Positions 51,581-62,981 of a stretch of DNA of 64,000 nt are shown here, piece after piece; the stretch's first letter is position 1; the number at the start of each line of letters is the position of its first letter. The translations under genes were made by a program, and so were the position numbers. The notes beneath the pieces were generated by a model. That model was not told where the DNA came from, made no database searches, and saw only the letters and a program-made list of their open reading frames with translations. The stretch is taken from assembly GCF_000382285.1 (NCBI RefSeq), contig NZ_KB907925.1:372001-436000 (forward strand), written 5' to 3'. The stretch comes from Solimonas variicoloris DSM 15731 (lineage in GTDB: Bacteria; Pseudomonadota; Gammaproteobacteria; Nevskiales; Nevskiaceae).

Positions 51581-53272
51581 CTAGTCGGCGCCGAGCTCGC
51601 GGAAGTCCTGCTCCCAGTACTCGCCGGGCCGGCGCGCGTCGTCGCGCGCCGTGCCTTCGAGGCGGCGCAGCTCGACGCGGCGGATCTTGCCGGAGATGGT
51701 CTTCGGCAGCTCGTAGAACTCGATGCGGCGCACGCGCTGGTACGGCGCCAGCCGCTGACGCGCGAACTGCAGGATGTCGCGTGCCAGCTCGCGGCTCGGC
51801 GCATGCCCGTCGCGCAGCACGATGAAGGCCTTGGGCACCGCCAGGCGCAGCGGGTCGGGACTCGGCACCACCGCGGCCTCGGCGATCGCCGGGTGCTCGA
51901 TCAGCGCGCTTTCCAGCTCGAACGGACTGATGCGGTAGTCGGAGGCCTTGAACACGTCGTCGGCGCGGCCGACGTAGGTGTAGTAGCCGTCGGCGTCGCG
52001 CATCGCCACGTCGCCGGTGCGGTACCAGCCGTCGCGCATCACCGCCGCGGTCTTGTCGGCATCGTCGAGATAGCCCTGCATCAGCGCCGCCGGTCGCGGT
52101 TCGAGCGCGATCGCGATCTCGCCTTCGTCGGCCGGCCGGCCGTCGACGTCGAGCAGGGCGATGCGGTAGCCCGGCAGCGGCCGGCCCATCGAGCCGGGCT
52201 TCAGCGGCTGGCCCGGCGGATTGCCGATCTGCGCGGTGGTCTCGGTCTGTCCGTAGCCGTCGCGGATCGTCAGACCCCAGGCGCGGCGCACGCGCTCGAT
52301 GATCTCCGGATTCAGCGGCTCGCCGGCGCCGATCAGCTCGCGCAGCTGCACCGGCCAGGCGCCGAGATCCTGCTGCACGAGCATGCGCCACACGGTCGGC
52401 GGTGCGCACAGTGAGCTCACGCCGCAGCGCACCAGCACGTCGAGCACGGCGCGGGCGTCGAAGCGGTTGTAGTTGTAGATGAAGATCGTCGCGCCGGCGG
52501 TCCACGGCGCGAAGAAACAGCTCCACGCGTGCTTGGCCCAGCCCGGCGAGCTGATGTTGTAGTGCAGCGCGCCCGGCTGCAGGCCGAGCCAGTACATCGT
52601 CGACAGGTGGCCGACCGGATAGCTGCGATGTGTGTGCAGCACCAGCTTCGGCTTCGAGGTGGTGCCCGAGGTGAAGTACAGCAGCAGCGGATCGTCGGCC
52701 TGCGTCGCGCCGTCCGCGGCGAACGTCGCCGGCGCCGTGTAGGCGTCCTCGAACGGCCGCCAGCCTGCGGCGGCGCCGCCGACCGCCAGGCCGGTGAACT
52801 GCCCGGCGTACGGCGCGAACTTCGCGGTCTCGGCCGCGGCGGCGATCACGAAGCGCGCGTGGCCGCGCTGCAGGCGGTCGGCGAGATCGTCGCTCGACAG
52901 CAGCAGCGTCGCCGGGATCAGCACCGCGCCGAGCTTCATGGCGGCGAGCATCGTCTCCCACAGCGCGACGTGGTTCGGCAGCATCACCAGGATGCGGTCG
53001 CCGCGGCGCACGCCGAGCGCGCGCAGATGGTTGGCGACCTGGTTCGAGCGCGCCGACATCTGCCGCCACGAGCGCTTCAGCTCGCGGCCGTCCTCCTCGA
53101 CCAGCCACAGCGCCGGCGCGTCGTTGTCGCGCGCGACGACGTCGAAATAGTCGAGCGCCCAGTTGAAGTCCGGCAGCGCCGGCCAGCGGAACTCGCGCGC
53201 CGCGGTCTGGTAATCCTCGCGCAGCGCCAGCAGCTGGTCGCGCGCCTGCAGGAATGCATCGCTGCCTGTCAT
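51581..53272 (-). CDS. AMP-dependent acyl-CoA synthetase (medium-chain/benzoate-like)
   Basis: A 563-residue ligase. The P-loop is LYFTSGTTSKPKLVLHTH, the A5 motif DGYGQTETT, and the C-terminal catalytic lysine is in LPKTISGKIRRVELR. Similarity in the 50-residue N-terminus (FRWPALPDFNWALDYFD) matches the medium-chain acyl-CoA synthetase branch. AGGAG lies ten bases before the ATG at 53272. It follows the other ligase by 70 bases and is the last gene of the alcohol-oxidation run; acid activation is its likely job. Confidence 0.9.
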   Translation of the reverse strand: MTGSDAFLQARDQLLALREDYQTAAREFRWPALPDFNWALDYFDVVARDNDAPALWLVEEDGRELKRSWRQMSARSNQVANHLRALGVRRGDRILVMLPNHVALWETMLAAMKLGAVLIPATLLLSSDDLADRLQRGHARFVIAAAAETAKFAPYAGQFTGLAVGGAAAGWRPFEDAYTAPATFAADGATQADDPLLLYFTSGTTSKPKLVLHTHRSYPVGHLSTMYWLGLQPGALHYNISSPGWAKHAWSCFFAPWTAGATIFIYNYNRFDARAVLDVLVRCGVSSLCAPPTVWRMLVQQDLGAWPVQLRELIGAGEPLNPEIIERVRRAWGLTIRDGYGQTETTAQIGNPPGQPLKPGSMGRPLPGYRIALLDVDGRPADEGEIAIALEPRPAALMQGYLDDADKTAAVMRDGWYRTGDVAMRDADGYYTYVGRADDVFKASDYRISPFELESALIEHPAIAEAAVVPSPDPLRLAVPKAFIVLRDGHAPSRELARDILQFARQRLAPYQRVRRIEFYELPKTISGKIRRVELRRLEGTARDDARRPGEYWEQDFRELGAD

Positions 53273-53342
53273 CGTGTCCGGCTCCTGATCATGTGTGGAT
53301 GCGAAGTCCTGGCGAAGATAGCGCACGCGCCGCGCGCCGCGC

Positions 53343-55067
53343 TCAGGCCGCGCCGCCGTCCGGCGCCTGCAGGCCGAGCCGCTCGCCGGCCAGGCGGCGC
53401 AGCATGAATTTCTGGATCTTGCCGGTGACCGTCATCGGAAAATCCTCGACCAGCAGCACGTAGCGCGGCACCTTGAACGGCGCGATCTCGTCGCGGCAGA
53501 ACGCGCGCACCGCCTCGGCGTCGAGCGTCGCGCCCGGCTGCACGACGACGCAGGCGCACAGCTCCTCGCCGAAGCGCGGGTCGGGCACGCCGACCACCTG
53601 CACGTCGCGGATCTGCGGATGGCGGTAGAGGAACTCCTCGATCTCGCGCGGATAGATGTTCTCGCCGCCGCGGATCACCATGTCCTTGGCGCGGCCGAGG
53701 ATGCTGCAGTAGCCGGCGGCGTCGATCGCGCCGAGGTCGCCGGTGCGCATCCAGCCGTCGGCGTCAATCGCCTCGCGCGTCTTCTCGTCGTCGTCCCAGT
53801 AGCCGAGCATCACCGAGTAGCCGCGCACCTGCAGCTCGCCCTTGGTACCGCGCGGCACGACCGCGCCGCGCTCGTCGACGATCCTGGCTTCCAGATGCGG
53901 CTGCACGCGGCCGACGGTCGACACGCGGCGCTCGAGCGGATCGTCGACGGCGCCCTGGAAGCTGACCGGCGAAGTCTCGGTCATGCCGTAGGCGATGGTG
54001 ATCTCGCGCAGGTGCATGCGCTCCATCACCTTGCGCATCACTTCGACCGGGCACGGCGCGCCGGCCATGATGCCGGTGCGCAGGCTGGCCAGATCGAACT
54101 CGGCGAAGCGCGGGTGTTCCAGCTCGGCGATGAACATGGTCGGCACGCCGTGCAGCGCGGTGCAGCGTTCGTCCTGCACGGTCTGCAGCACCGCGAGCGG
54201 ATCGAAACCCTCGCCCGGGTAGACCATGCAGGCGCCGTGCGTCAGGCAGGCGAGGTTGCCCATCACCATGCCGAAGCAGTGGTACAGCGGCACCGGGATG
54301 CACAGGCGATCGTGCTCGCTCAGGCGCATCGCCCGGCCGACGAAGTAGCCGTTGTTGAGGATGTTGCGATGGCTCAGCGTGGCGCCCTTCGGCGCGCCGG
54401 TGGTGCCCGAGGTGAACTGGATGTTGACGGCGTCGCGCGGATCGACCGCGGCCGCCGCCGCGGCCAGCTGCGCGCGCTCGGCGCTGCCGGCGTCGCGCTG
54501 CAGCTCGGCGAAGGCGAGCATGCCCGGCGGCGGCTGCGGCGCCGTGCAGACGACCAGGCGCAGCGCCGGCAGCCGCGCCGCCTGCAGCGCGCCGGGCGCG
54601 CAGTGCGCCAGTTCCGGCGCCAGCGCCGCGATCATGCCGGCGTAGTCGCTGCTCTTGAACGCCGGCGCCAGGATCAGCGCGCGGCAGCCGACCTTGTTCA
54701 GCGCGTACTCGATCTCGTGGCGCCGGTAGGCGGGATTGAGGCTGACCAGGATCAGGCCGGCGCGCGCGGTCGCGAACTGCGCGAGCACCCACTCGACGCT
54801 GTTCGGCGACCAGATGCCGACGCGGTCGCCGGGCGCCAGGCCCAGCGCCAGCAGCCGCGCGGCGACGGTGTCGACCCGATCGCGCAGCTCGGCCCAGGTC
54901 CAGCGGATGCCCTGCTGGCGGACCACCAGCGCGTCGCGCGCGCCGTGGCGCGCGACGGCCGCGTCGAGCGCGGCGCCGATGCTGAGGTCGAGCAGCGGCG
55001 GCGCCGCCGCGCCGCGCACGTGGCTGGGGGCGTCCGCGGCGATGATGTCGCGGGCAGCCATCGTCAT
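53343..55067 (-). CDS. Fatty-acid-CoA ligase (AMP-binding)
   Basis: A 574-residue ligase: P-loop [28 protein letters not shown], and a C-terminal [13 protein letters not shown] holding the catalytic lysine. [10 protein letters not shown]-like and [23 protein letters not shown] segments are standard. The ATG at 55067 overlaps the aldehyde dehydrogenase stop (ATGA), so the enzymes are translated together: the acid made upstream is presumably activated to acyl-CoA here. Confidence 0.93.
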   Translation of the reverse strand: MTMAARDIIAADAPSHVRGAAAPPLLDLSIGAALDAAVARHGARDALVVRQQGIRWTWAELRDRVDTVAARLLALGLAPGDRVGIWSPNSVEWVLAQFATARAGLILVSLNPAYRRHEIEYALNKVGCRALILAPAFKSSDYAGMIAALAPELAHCAPGALQAARLPALRLVVCTAPQPPPGMLAFAELQRDAGSAERAQLAAAAAAVDPRDAVNIQFTSGTTGAPKGATLSHRNILNNGYFVGRAMRLSEHDRLCIPVPLYHCFGMVMGNLACLTHGACMVYPGEGFDPLAVLQTVQDERCTALHGVPTMFIAELEHPRFAEFDLASLRTGIMAGAPCPVEVMRKVMERMHLREITIAYGMTETSPVSFQGAVDDPLERRVSTVGRVQPHLEARIVDERGAVVPRGTKGELQVRGYSVMLGYWDDDEKTREAIDADGWMRTGDLGAIDAAGYCSILGRAKDMVIRGGENIYPREIEEFLYRHPQIRDVQVVGVPDPRFGEELCACVVVQPGATLDAEAVRAFCRDEIAPFKVPRYVLLVEDFPMTVTGKIQKFMLRRLAGERLGLQAPDGGAA

Positions 55068-56578
55068 ACCGCCATGAAGACCGACTTGGTCTCGAGGTAG
55101 GCGTCGAGCGAGGCGCGGCCCATGTCGCGGCCGAAGCCGGACAGCTTGTAGCCGCCGAACGGCACCGCGCAGTCGAGCATGTTGTGGCAGTTGACCCAGA
55201 CCGTGCCGGCCTTGATCTTCGGCACCAGGCGCTGCACGCGCGACAGATCCTTCGACCAGATGCTGGCGCCGAGGCCGAACGGCGTGTCGTTGGCGCGCGC
55301 CGCGACCTCGTCGAGATCCTCGTACGGCATCGCCACCACCACCGGCCCGAAGATTTCCTCGCGGACGATGCGCAGCGACTCGTCGTCGCTGGCGAACACG
55401 GTCGGCTTGACGAAGTAGCCGCGGCGCTCGGCGCGGCCGCCGCCGCTGAGCACGCGCGCGCCCTGCTGGCGGCCGAGCTCGATGTAGCCGCAGACGCGGT
55501 CGAGCTGCTCCTGCGAGACCAGCGGTCCGAGCTGCGTCTGCGGGTCGAGGCCGTGGCCCATCGGCAGCGCGTCGGCGAGGCCGGCGAGCGCCTCGGTGAC
55601 GCGGCCGTAGAGCTTCTTCGGCACGTACAGGCGCGAGCCGGCGCAGCAGACCTGGCCGTGGTTGAAGAAGATCGCATTGGCGGCGCCCTGCGCGGCCACT
55701 TCCGGATCGCAGTCGTCGAGCACGATCATCGGCGACTTGCCGCCGAGTTCGAGCGTCACGCGCGTCATGTTGTCCATCGCCGCCTTGCCGATCAGCTTGC
55801 CGACCTCGGTCGAGCCGGTGAAGCTGACCTTGTGGATGCCCGGGTGCGCGACCAGCGGCGCGCCGGCCGACGGGCCGTCGCCGGTGACGATGTTGAGGAC
55901 GCCGGCCGGAAAGCCCGCTTCCTCGAACAGCTGGCCGAGATACAGCGCCGACAGCGGCGTCTGCTCGGCCGGCTTGAGCACCACGGTGCAGCCGGCGGTC
56001 AGCGCCGGCGCCAGCTTCCAGGCCGCGACCAGCAGCGGGAAGTTCCACGGCACCACGGCGGCGACCACGCCGACCGGCTCGCGGCGCGTGTAGGCGAAGA
56101 ACTCGGCGTCCGGCGGCGCGTACGGCACCGAGACGTCGATCGTCTCGCCGTGGATCTTGGTCGCGAAGCCGGCCATGTAGCGGAAGAACTCGACGGTCAG
56201 CGTGACGTCGACGGCGCGCGCGATCGCCGCCGACTTGCCGTTGTCGACCGACTCGATCTCGGCGAGCACCTGCGCGTCGCGTTCGATCAGGTCGGCGAGC
56301 TTGAGCAGCAGGCGCTGGCGCTGCGCCGGGCGCAGGCGCGGCCATTCGCCGTGTTCGAGCGCCTGGCGCGCGGCGGCGACTGCCAGTTCGATGTCGGCGG
56401 CCGCGGCCGCGGGCACGGTGGCGACGACCGATTCGTCGGCCGGGTTGATGACGTCGAAGCGCGCGCCGTCGCGCGCGTCGGTCCAGCGGCCGCCGATCAG
56501 CATGCGCTGCTCGCGGCGGTCGAGGAAGGCGCGGGCGCCGGGGCTGAGCAGGCTGGCGACGTCGGTCATCATGTTCAT
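55064..56578 (-). CDS. NAD(P)+-dependent aldehyde dehydrogenase
   Basis: A 504-residue dehydrogenase. Catalytic glutamate in [13 protein letters not shown], catalytic cysteine in [16 protein letters not shown], and cofactor-binding [17 protein letters not shown] and [11 protein letters not shown] are present. It oxidises an aldehyde to the acid, the natural step after the quinohaemoprotein alcohol dehydrogenase encoded upstream. AGGAGATTCC precedes the ATG. Confidence 0.94.
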   Translation of the reverse strand: MNMMTDVASLLSPGARAFLDRREQRMLIGGRWTDARDGARFDVINPADESVVATVPAAAAADIELAVAAARQALEHGEWPRLRPAQRQRLLLKLADLIERDAQVLAEIESVDNGKSAAIARAVDVTLTVEFFRYMAGFATKIHGETIDVSVPYAPPDAEFFAYTRREPVGVVAAVVPWNFPLLVAAWKLAPALTAGCTVVLKPAEQTPLSALYLGQLFEEAGFPAGVLNIVTGDGPSAGAPLVAHPGIHKVSFTGSTEVGKLIGKAAMDNMTRVTLELGGKSPMIVLDDCDPEVAAQGAANAIFFNHGQVCCAGSRLYVPKKLYGRVTEALAGLADALPMGHGLDPQTQLGPLVSQEQLDRVCGYIELGRQQGARVLSGGGRAERRGYFVKPTVFASDDESLRIVREEIFGPVVVAMPYEDLDEVAARANDTPFGLGASIWSKDLSRVQRLVPKIKAGTVWVNCHNMLDCAVPFGGYKLSGFGRDMGRASLDAYLETKSVFMAV

Positions 56579-56645
56579 CGTGGAATCTCCTGTCGTATGG
56601 CTACGACGCGGGTTGAGGCGAAAGGGGGGTACGGCCAAGAAGAGT

Positions 56646-56697
56646 CCCCTCGCCATCAAGGCGAGGGGCAAGGGGGGAGGCCCGGCCGTGGCCGGGC
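56646..56697 (-). terminator. Two adjacent hairpins between the alcohol and aldehyde dehydrogenase genes
   Basis: CCCCTCGCC-ATCAA-GGCGAGGGG (56646-56668) and GCCCGGC-CGTG-GCCGGGC (56680-56697) lie in the 126-bp gap. There is no T-run, so they are more likely attenuating or mRNA-stabilising structures (differential expression within the operon) than full terminators. Confidence 0.45.
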
Positions 56698-56704
56698 GGA
56701 GAGC

Positions 56705-58816
56705 CTAGGGTTGCGAGGGACGGACCGCGTCGGCGGTGCCCTGGATGAAAGCCTTGATCTTCTCGACCTGCTCCGGCGTCAGCTTGCCGGTGAAGTCCGG
56801 CATGCCGACGTTGGCGAACGGGCCGTTGAAGACGAACTGGTCGAGGTGCTCGATGAAGTGCTTGTCGACGTAGCCGAGGTTCGGCAGGTTGCCGCCCTTG
56901 TCGACGCCGGGCACGCCATGGCAGAAGACGCAGTTGCTGACGTACAGCGCCGTGCCTTCGGCGACGTCCTTGGGGTCGTACGGGACGCCGGACAGCAGCG
57001 AACCGCGCTGGTACTCGGTGAACTTCGGCAGCGGCGCCTTGCCGCCGAGCACGAAGGTATAGACCGTGCCCGGCACGTTGCCTTCGCTGGCGCGCTGCGA
57101 CTGGCCGTAGACGCCGCCCCAGCCGGCGGCGATCGACACGTACTGGCGGCCATCGACCTCATAGCTGATCGGCGCCGCGATCACGCCGGTGCCGGTCGGC
57201 GAGTCCCACAGCTTCTTGCCGGTGGTCGCGTCGTAGGCGAGGAAGCGCGCGTCGGCGGTGCCCTCGAAGACGAGGTTGCCGGCGGTGGCGAGCGTGCCGC
57301 CGTTCCACGGCGAGACGTGGTCCTGGCGCCAGGCTTCGCGCTGCTGCACCGGGTCCCAGGCGATCAGCGCGCCGAACGGCTTGCTCTTCGGCGCCTGCGC
57401 GTTGATCTGCATCGCCGTGTTCCAGCCGATGCCGCTCATCGGCTGGCCCGGTTCGTTGCTGCCGTGACCCTTCCAGCGCTTGTCCTCGGCCAGGTTCAGC
57501 GGCACGTTCTGCACCGGGAAGTAGGCGAGACCGGTCAGCGGGCTGAACGACATCGAGTGCCAGTTGTGGCCGCCGAACGGGCCCGGAATGATGTCGAAGG
57601 GCTTGTCGGCCGAGCGCGCGTTGGCGATCTCGATCGGCCGGCCGTTCTTGTCGTAGCCGGTCGCCCAGTTCACGTCGACGAAGTTCTTCGCCGAGATGAA
57701 CTGGCCGTTGCTGCGGTCGACGACGAAGAAGAAGCCGTTCTTCGGCGCGTGCAGGATGACCTTGCGCGTTTTGCCGTCGAGCTTGAGGTCGGCGAGGATC
57801 AGGTCCTGCGTCGAGGTGTAGTCCCAGTTGTCGCCGGGCGTTTCCTGGTAGTGCCAGACGTACTGGCCGTTGTCCGGGTTCAGCGCGACGATCGAGGCGA
57901 GGTACAGATTGTCGCCGCCGGCCGGGCTGCGCTGGCGGTGCGACCACGGCGAGCCGTTGCCGGTGCCGATGTACATCAGGTTCAGCTCGGGGTCGTAGAC
58001 CATCGAGTTCCAGACCGTGCCGCCGCCGCCGGCTTCCCAGTACTTGCCGGCCGGATCCCAGGTCTTGGCGGCTTTCTCCATCGACGCGTCCTCGTACGGC
58101 TTGGACGGGTCGCCCGGCACCACGAACCAGCGCCAGGCCTGCTTGCCGGTGTCGGCGTCGTAGGCGGTGATGTAGCCGCGCACGCCGAATTCGGCGCCGC
58201 CGTTGCCGATGATCACCTTGTTCTTGAACACGCGCGGCGCGCCGGTGACGGTGTAGGCGCGCGAGTGGTCGATGATGGTGTCCTGCGCCCAGACCTTCTT
58301 GCCGGTGCGCGCGTCGATCGCGATCAGGCGGCCGTCGAGCGAGCCGACGTAGACCTTGCCCTCGTGCACGGCGACGCCGCGGTTGACGACGTCGCAGCAG
58401 GCCTTGAAGGCGTTGCGCCGCGGCACCTGCGGGTCGTAGGTCCACAGGCGCTTGCCGCTGCGCACGTCGATCGCGTGCACCACGCTCCACGACGCGGTGA
58501 CGTACATCACGCCGTCGACGACGATCGGCGTGGCCTCGATGCCGCGCGTCGATTCGAGGTCGTACGACCAGGCCAGGCCGAGCTGGCCGACGTTGCCGGC
58601 GTTGATCTGCTTGAGCGGGCTGAAGCGCGTGCCGGCGTAGTCGTAGCCGTTGGTCGGCCAGTCCTTGCCGACGGCGGCGTTGGCGATCACGCGCGCCTCG
58701 TTGACGTTGGCCGCCGGCGCCGCGGCGTGCGCCGCGCCGGCGAGCGCCAGCGTCAGCAGCGTCGCGCCGAGCGCCGCCGGCCAGGCGGCGCGCGGACGGA
58801 TGGAATTCGGTCTCAT
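56705..58816 (-). CDS. Type II quinohaemoprotein (PQQ + haem c) alcohol dehydrogenase
   Basis: A 703-residue periplasmic enzyme. Signal peptide ends LAGAAHA. The N-terminal eight-bladed PQQ domain includes the Cys140-Cys141 vicinal disulfide (KACCDVVNRG). The C-terminal cytochrome c domain has CVFCH (629-633) and a Met ligand in VGMPDF near 672. It oxidises alcohols in the periplasm and passes electrons to cytochrome c. The gene is 60 bases after the transporter gene and has GAGGAGAGAAC before its ATG. Confidence 0.94.
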   Translation of the reverse strand: MRPNSIRPRAAWPAALGATLLTLALAGAAHAAAPAANVNEARVIANAAVGKDWPTNGYDYAGTRFSPLKQINAGNVGQLGLAWSYDLESTRGIEATPIVVDGVMYVTASWSVVHAIDVRSGKRLWTYDPQVPRRNAFKACCDVVNRGVAVHEGKVYVGSLDGRLIAIDARTGKKVWAQDTIIDHSRAYTVTGAPRVFKNKVIIGNGGAEFGVRGYITAYDADTGKQAWRWFVVPGDPSKPYEDASMEKAAKTWDPAGKYWEAGGGGTVWNSMVYDPELNLMYIGTGNGSPWSHRQRSPAGGDNLYLASIVALNPDNGQYVWHYQETPGDNWDYTSTQDLILADLKLDGKTRKVILHAPKNGFFFVVDRSNGQFISAKNFVDVNWATGYDKNGRPIEIANARSADKPFDIIPGPFGGHNWHSMSFSPLTGLAYFPVQNVPLNLAEDKRWKGHGSNEPGQPMSGIGWNTAMQINAQAPKSKPFGALIAWDPVQQREAWRQDHVSPWNGGTLATAGNLVFEGTADARFLAYDATTGKKLWDSPTGTGVIAAPISYEVDGRQYVSIAAGWGGVYGQSQRASEGNVPGTVYTFVLGGKAPLPKFTEYQRGSLLSGVPYDPKDVAEGTALYVSNCVFCHGVPGVDKGGNLPNLGYVDKHFIEHLDQFVFNGPFANVGMPDFTGKLTPEQVEKIKAFIQGTADAVRPSQP

Positions 58817-58875
58817 GTTCTCTCCTCGTTTCTACGAATGGATGCCGCGATGCGAAAAAGGTGCGAGCCGCACGC

Positions 58876-59781
58876 TCAGAACACCGTGAGCACGCGCAGA
58901 TTGATACGGTTGGCCTCCTTGAAGCCATTCTCGACGTCGAGATCGCGTCCGTAGTTGGCCATCAGCTGCAGCGTCGGCAGCACGAACCAGGCGGTGCCGA
59001 GCTGCATCTTCAGCGTGCGGAGCTTGTCGTCCTGGTTGACGCCGTCGACCTCGGTCTCGCCGCCGAAGCTGTACGACAGGCCGCCGCGCAGATCCCAGTT
59101 CGGACGCAGCTGGTAGCGCAGGAAGGTCTGCAGCTGGAACGACGGGTCCTGCTTGAGCTCGGCCTTGCTCGCACCATACTCGTCGTTCTTGCCGTAGACG
59201 GTGACGTCGCCGATCAGATCGAGCAGCAGCTTGTCGGTGAGCCCGGTGATGTAGCCGGCCTGCAGCGCGAACTTCCAGCGGTTCTCGCCGAGGTTGAGCG
59301 CGTCCTGGTGGTCGTAGCTGCCGGTCGGCAGGTAGAGGAACGGCGTGATGCCGAAGTAGGTGCCGGTCTTCGGCTGGTTCACCAGCCAGACCGTCGCCGC
59401 CAGCATCAGGTCGCCGACGCCGCTGGCGTCGCCGAGCGCGGCGATGTCGTCCTTGGCTTCGAGCTTGCCGAACGGCAGCAGGAACTGCGGGTCGACGATG
59501 TAGCCGCCGACGTCCATGAAGTGCACGCCGCGCGCGGCGCCGACGTTCGAGTCGAGCTGCGGATCGATCGGCGCCTTGTCGCCGTCGGCGTAGAGCTTGT
59601 CGCGCGTCGCGTACTGGTAGTACAGCAGGCCGAGGTTGGTGCCGCCCGGCAGCGCCGTGTAATCGCCGGCGTCGACGTCGACCGCCCAGGCCGTCGGCGA
59701 CAGCGCGCCGCCGAGGCCGAGGATCGCCGCCGTCAGGATGGCGCGTGCGCGGCACGCGGACGTCTGCTTGTGCATCGTCAT
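58876..59781 (-). CDS. Outer-membrane transporter, MetA-pathway/phenol-degradation type
   Basis: A 301-residue protein with a signal peptide (ILTAAILGLGGALSPTAWA) and alternating beta strands ending in VLTVF, as in outer-membrane channels. The block GTNLGLLYYQYATRD, TYFGITPFLYLPTGSY and TLQLMANYGRDLD resembles the family named from phenol MetA-pathway proteins. It may admit the alcohol substrate. GGAGGAAGACTC lies before the ATG at 59781. First gene of the run under the sigma-54-like promoter. Confidence 0.82.
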   Translation of the reverse strand: MTMHKQTSACRARAILTAAILGLGGALSPTAWAVDVDAGDYTALPGGTNLGLLYYQYATRDKLYADGDKAPIDPQLDSNVGAARGVHFMDVGGYIVDPQFLLPFGKLEAKDDIAALGDASGVGDLMLAATVWLVNQPKTGTYFGITPFLYLPTGSYDHQDALNLGENRWKFALQAGYITGLTDKLLLDLIGDVTVYGKNDEYGASKAELKQDPSFQLQTFLRYQLRPNWDLRGGLSYSFGGETEVDGVNQDDKLRTLKMQLGTAWFVLPTLQLMANYGRDLDVENGFKEANRINLRVLTVF

Positions 59782-59890
59782 TCGAGTCTTCCTCCAGTTC
59801 GTTATCGATGCCGGCCGCTTCGCGGGCGATCCGTGCAAGGCTTGGCGGCGCCGTTTCGCGGATGAGCGGCGGCGTCGCAAATTGAGATAA

Positions 59891-59907
59891 GGCAGGCTCT
59901 GTGCCAT
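59891..59907 (-). promoter_or_regulatory. Sigma-54 (-24/-12) promoter candidate for the alcohol operon
   Basis: On the minus strand this reads TGGCAC-AGAGC-CTGC: the -24 GG and -12 GC are separated by the canonical ten bases, with only one departure (C for T) in the -12 element. It points to the transporter gene 110 bases downstream and lies next to the gene for a sigma-54 activator. A CTCG-CAA-CGAG palindrome at 60029-60039 could be an upstream activator site. Confidence 0.65.
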
Positions 59908-60059
59908 CCTCGAAACGCGCAACGGAGACGGCGAAATAAAACGCCGCATCAAGGCCTTAACGAGTACGGAAAAGGCCCGGGCGCAAGTGCAACTGTATCG
60001 TTTCGAGTCAGTGCGCCGGCGCGGCTGTCTCGCAACGAGCCATGAGTCGGAGGAGCGTC

Positions 60060-61940
<1,881 letters not shown>

Positions 61941-61956
61941 GCGGCGCGGCGCTGCG

Positions 61957-62895
61957 TCAGACCCAGCGCCGCACCCAGCTGCGCAGCGTCTTCACGCGCT
62001 CCAGCAGCGCCTGGCCGGCGACCGCGCCGGGCGCCGGCTCCGGCGCGCGCTCGACCTGATAGCGCTGCGCCAGATCCGGGCTCTGCGCGAGCCGCTGGTG
62101 CTGCTTGAGCGCCGAATTGACGGCGATCTTGCACTGGCTGTCGTGGATCGGCTTGGTGATGAAGCGGTAGATCTGGCCCTGGTTGATGAGGTCGATCGCG
62201 CTGCCGGCGTCGGCGCGCTCGGTGAGGATCACCGACACCAGTTCCGGGCGGTGCTGCTTGAGCGTGCCGATCAGCGCGACCACCGGATTGTCCTGCACGC
62301 GCGTGTCCGAGATCACGACGCCGATCGGCTCGCGCTCGAGATGGCCGACGGCGTCGTCCATGGTGCGCGCGCCGAACACGCGGAAGTCGCCGCCGAGAAT
62401 CGCCTGGATCTTCGGCGGAACCTGCGGGTCGTCGTCGAGCACCAGTACGCCGGGCGTCGGGCCGCTGCCGGCCTCCGGCGCGCTGTCCGGCCGCGCCGCC
62501 GCCTGCGTCGCGCGCGCGGCGCTGACGGCGCGCGCGACGGTCGCCGTCAGATCCTCGTTCGACCACGGCTTGTTGACGAAGCGGAAGATCTCGCCCTCGT
62601 TGATCGAGCCGATGATCGCGTTGAGATCGGAATAGCCGGTCAGCAGGATGCGCATCGCCTGCGGATTCAGCTCGCGCGCGGCGCGCAGCAGCTCGATGCC
62701 GCTCATGCCGGGCATGCGCTGGTCGCTGACGATGACGTCGACCGGCTGCGTCTTCAGCAGTTCGAGCGCACTGTTGCCGCCGTCGGCGAAGAACAGCTCG
62801 TAGCGGCTGCGGAACAGGATGCGCATCGTCGTCAGCACGCGCGGCTCGTCGTCGACGAACAGCACGCGGGCGCGGGTGGCGGCGGTCTCGCTCAT
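61957..62895 (-). CDS. Response regulator with two receiver domains
   Basis: A 312-residue protein of two CheY-like receivers and no output domain. The first has VDDEP, a phospho-acceptor aspartate in VSDQRMPGMSG and Lys in FVNKPW; the second has LDDDP, SDTRVQDNP and FITKP. Both keep their key residues. The 87-base gap to the sensor kinase upstream suggests they work as a pair; with no DNA-binding domain it probably relays phosphate or binds a protein target. Confidence 0.88.
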   Translation of the reverse strand: MSETAATRARVLFVDDEPRVLTTMRILFRSRYELFFADGGNSALELLKTQPVDVIVSDQRMPGMSGIELLRAARELNPQAMRILLTGYSDLNAIIGSINEGEIFRFVNKPWSNEDLTATVARAVSAARATQAAARPDSAPEAGSGPTPGVLVLDDDPQVPPKIQAILGGDFRVFGARTMDDAVGHLEREPIGVVISDTRVQDNPVVALIGTLKQHRPELVSVILTERADAGSAIDLINQGQIYRFITKPIHDSQCKIAVNSALKQHQRLAQSPDLAQRYQVERAPEPAPGAVAGQALLERVKTLRSWVRRWV

Positions 62896-62981
62896 GGCGC
62901 CGCGCGCCGCGCGTGGCGGCTTCCTGTGCGGGGGGGATGGGGAGCGGTGCATGCGGCGTCCTTGCGCGGGGGTGGGGGAAA

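Noticed and set aside
53343-56345. A 1000-codon minus-strand frame as a fused ligase-dehydrogenase
   Set aside because: Its first half is the out-of-frame shadow of the aldehyde dehydrogenase; the real ligase begins at 55067 with an ATGA overlap.
56646-56697. Transcription end separating the alcohol and aldehyde dehydrogenases
   Set aside because: No T-run follows and the downstream genes make pathway sense as one unit; kept only as possible attenuating hairpins.
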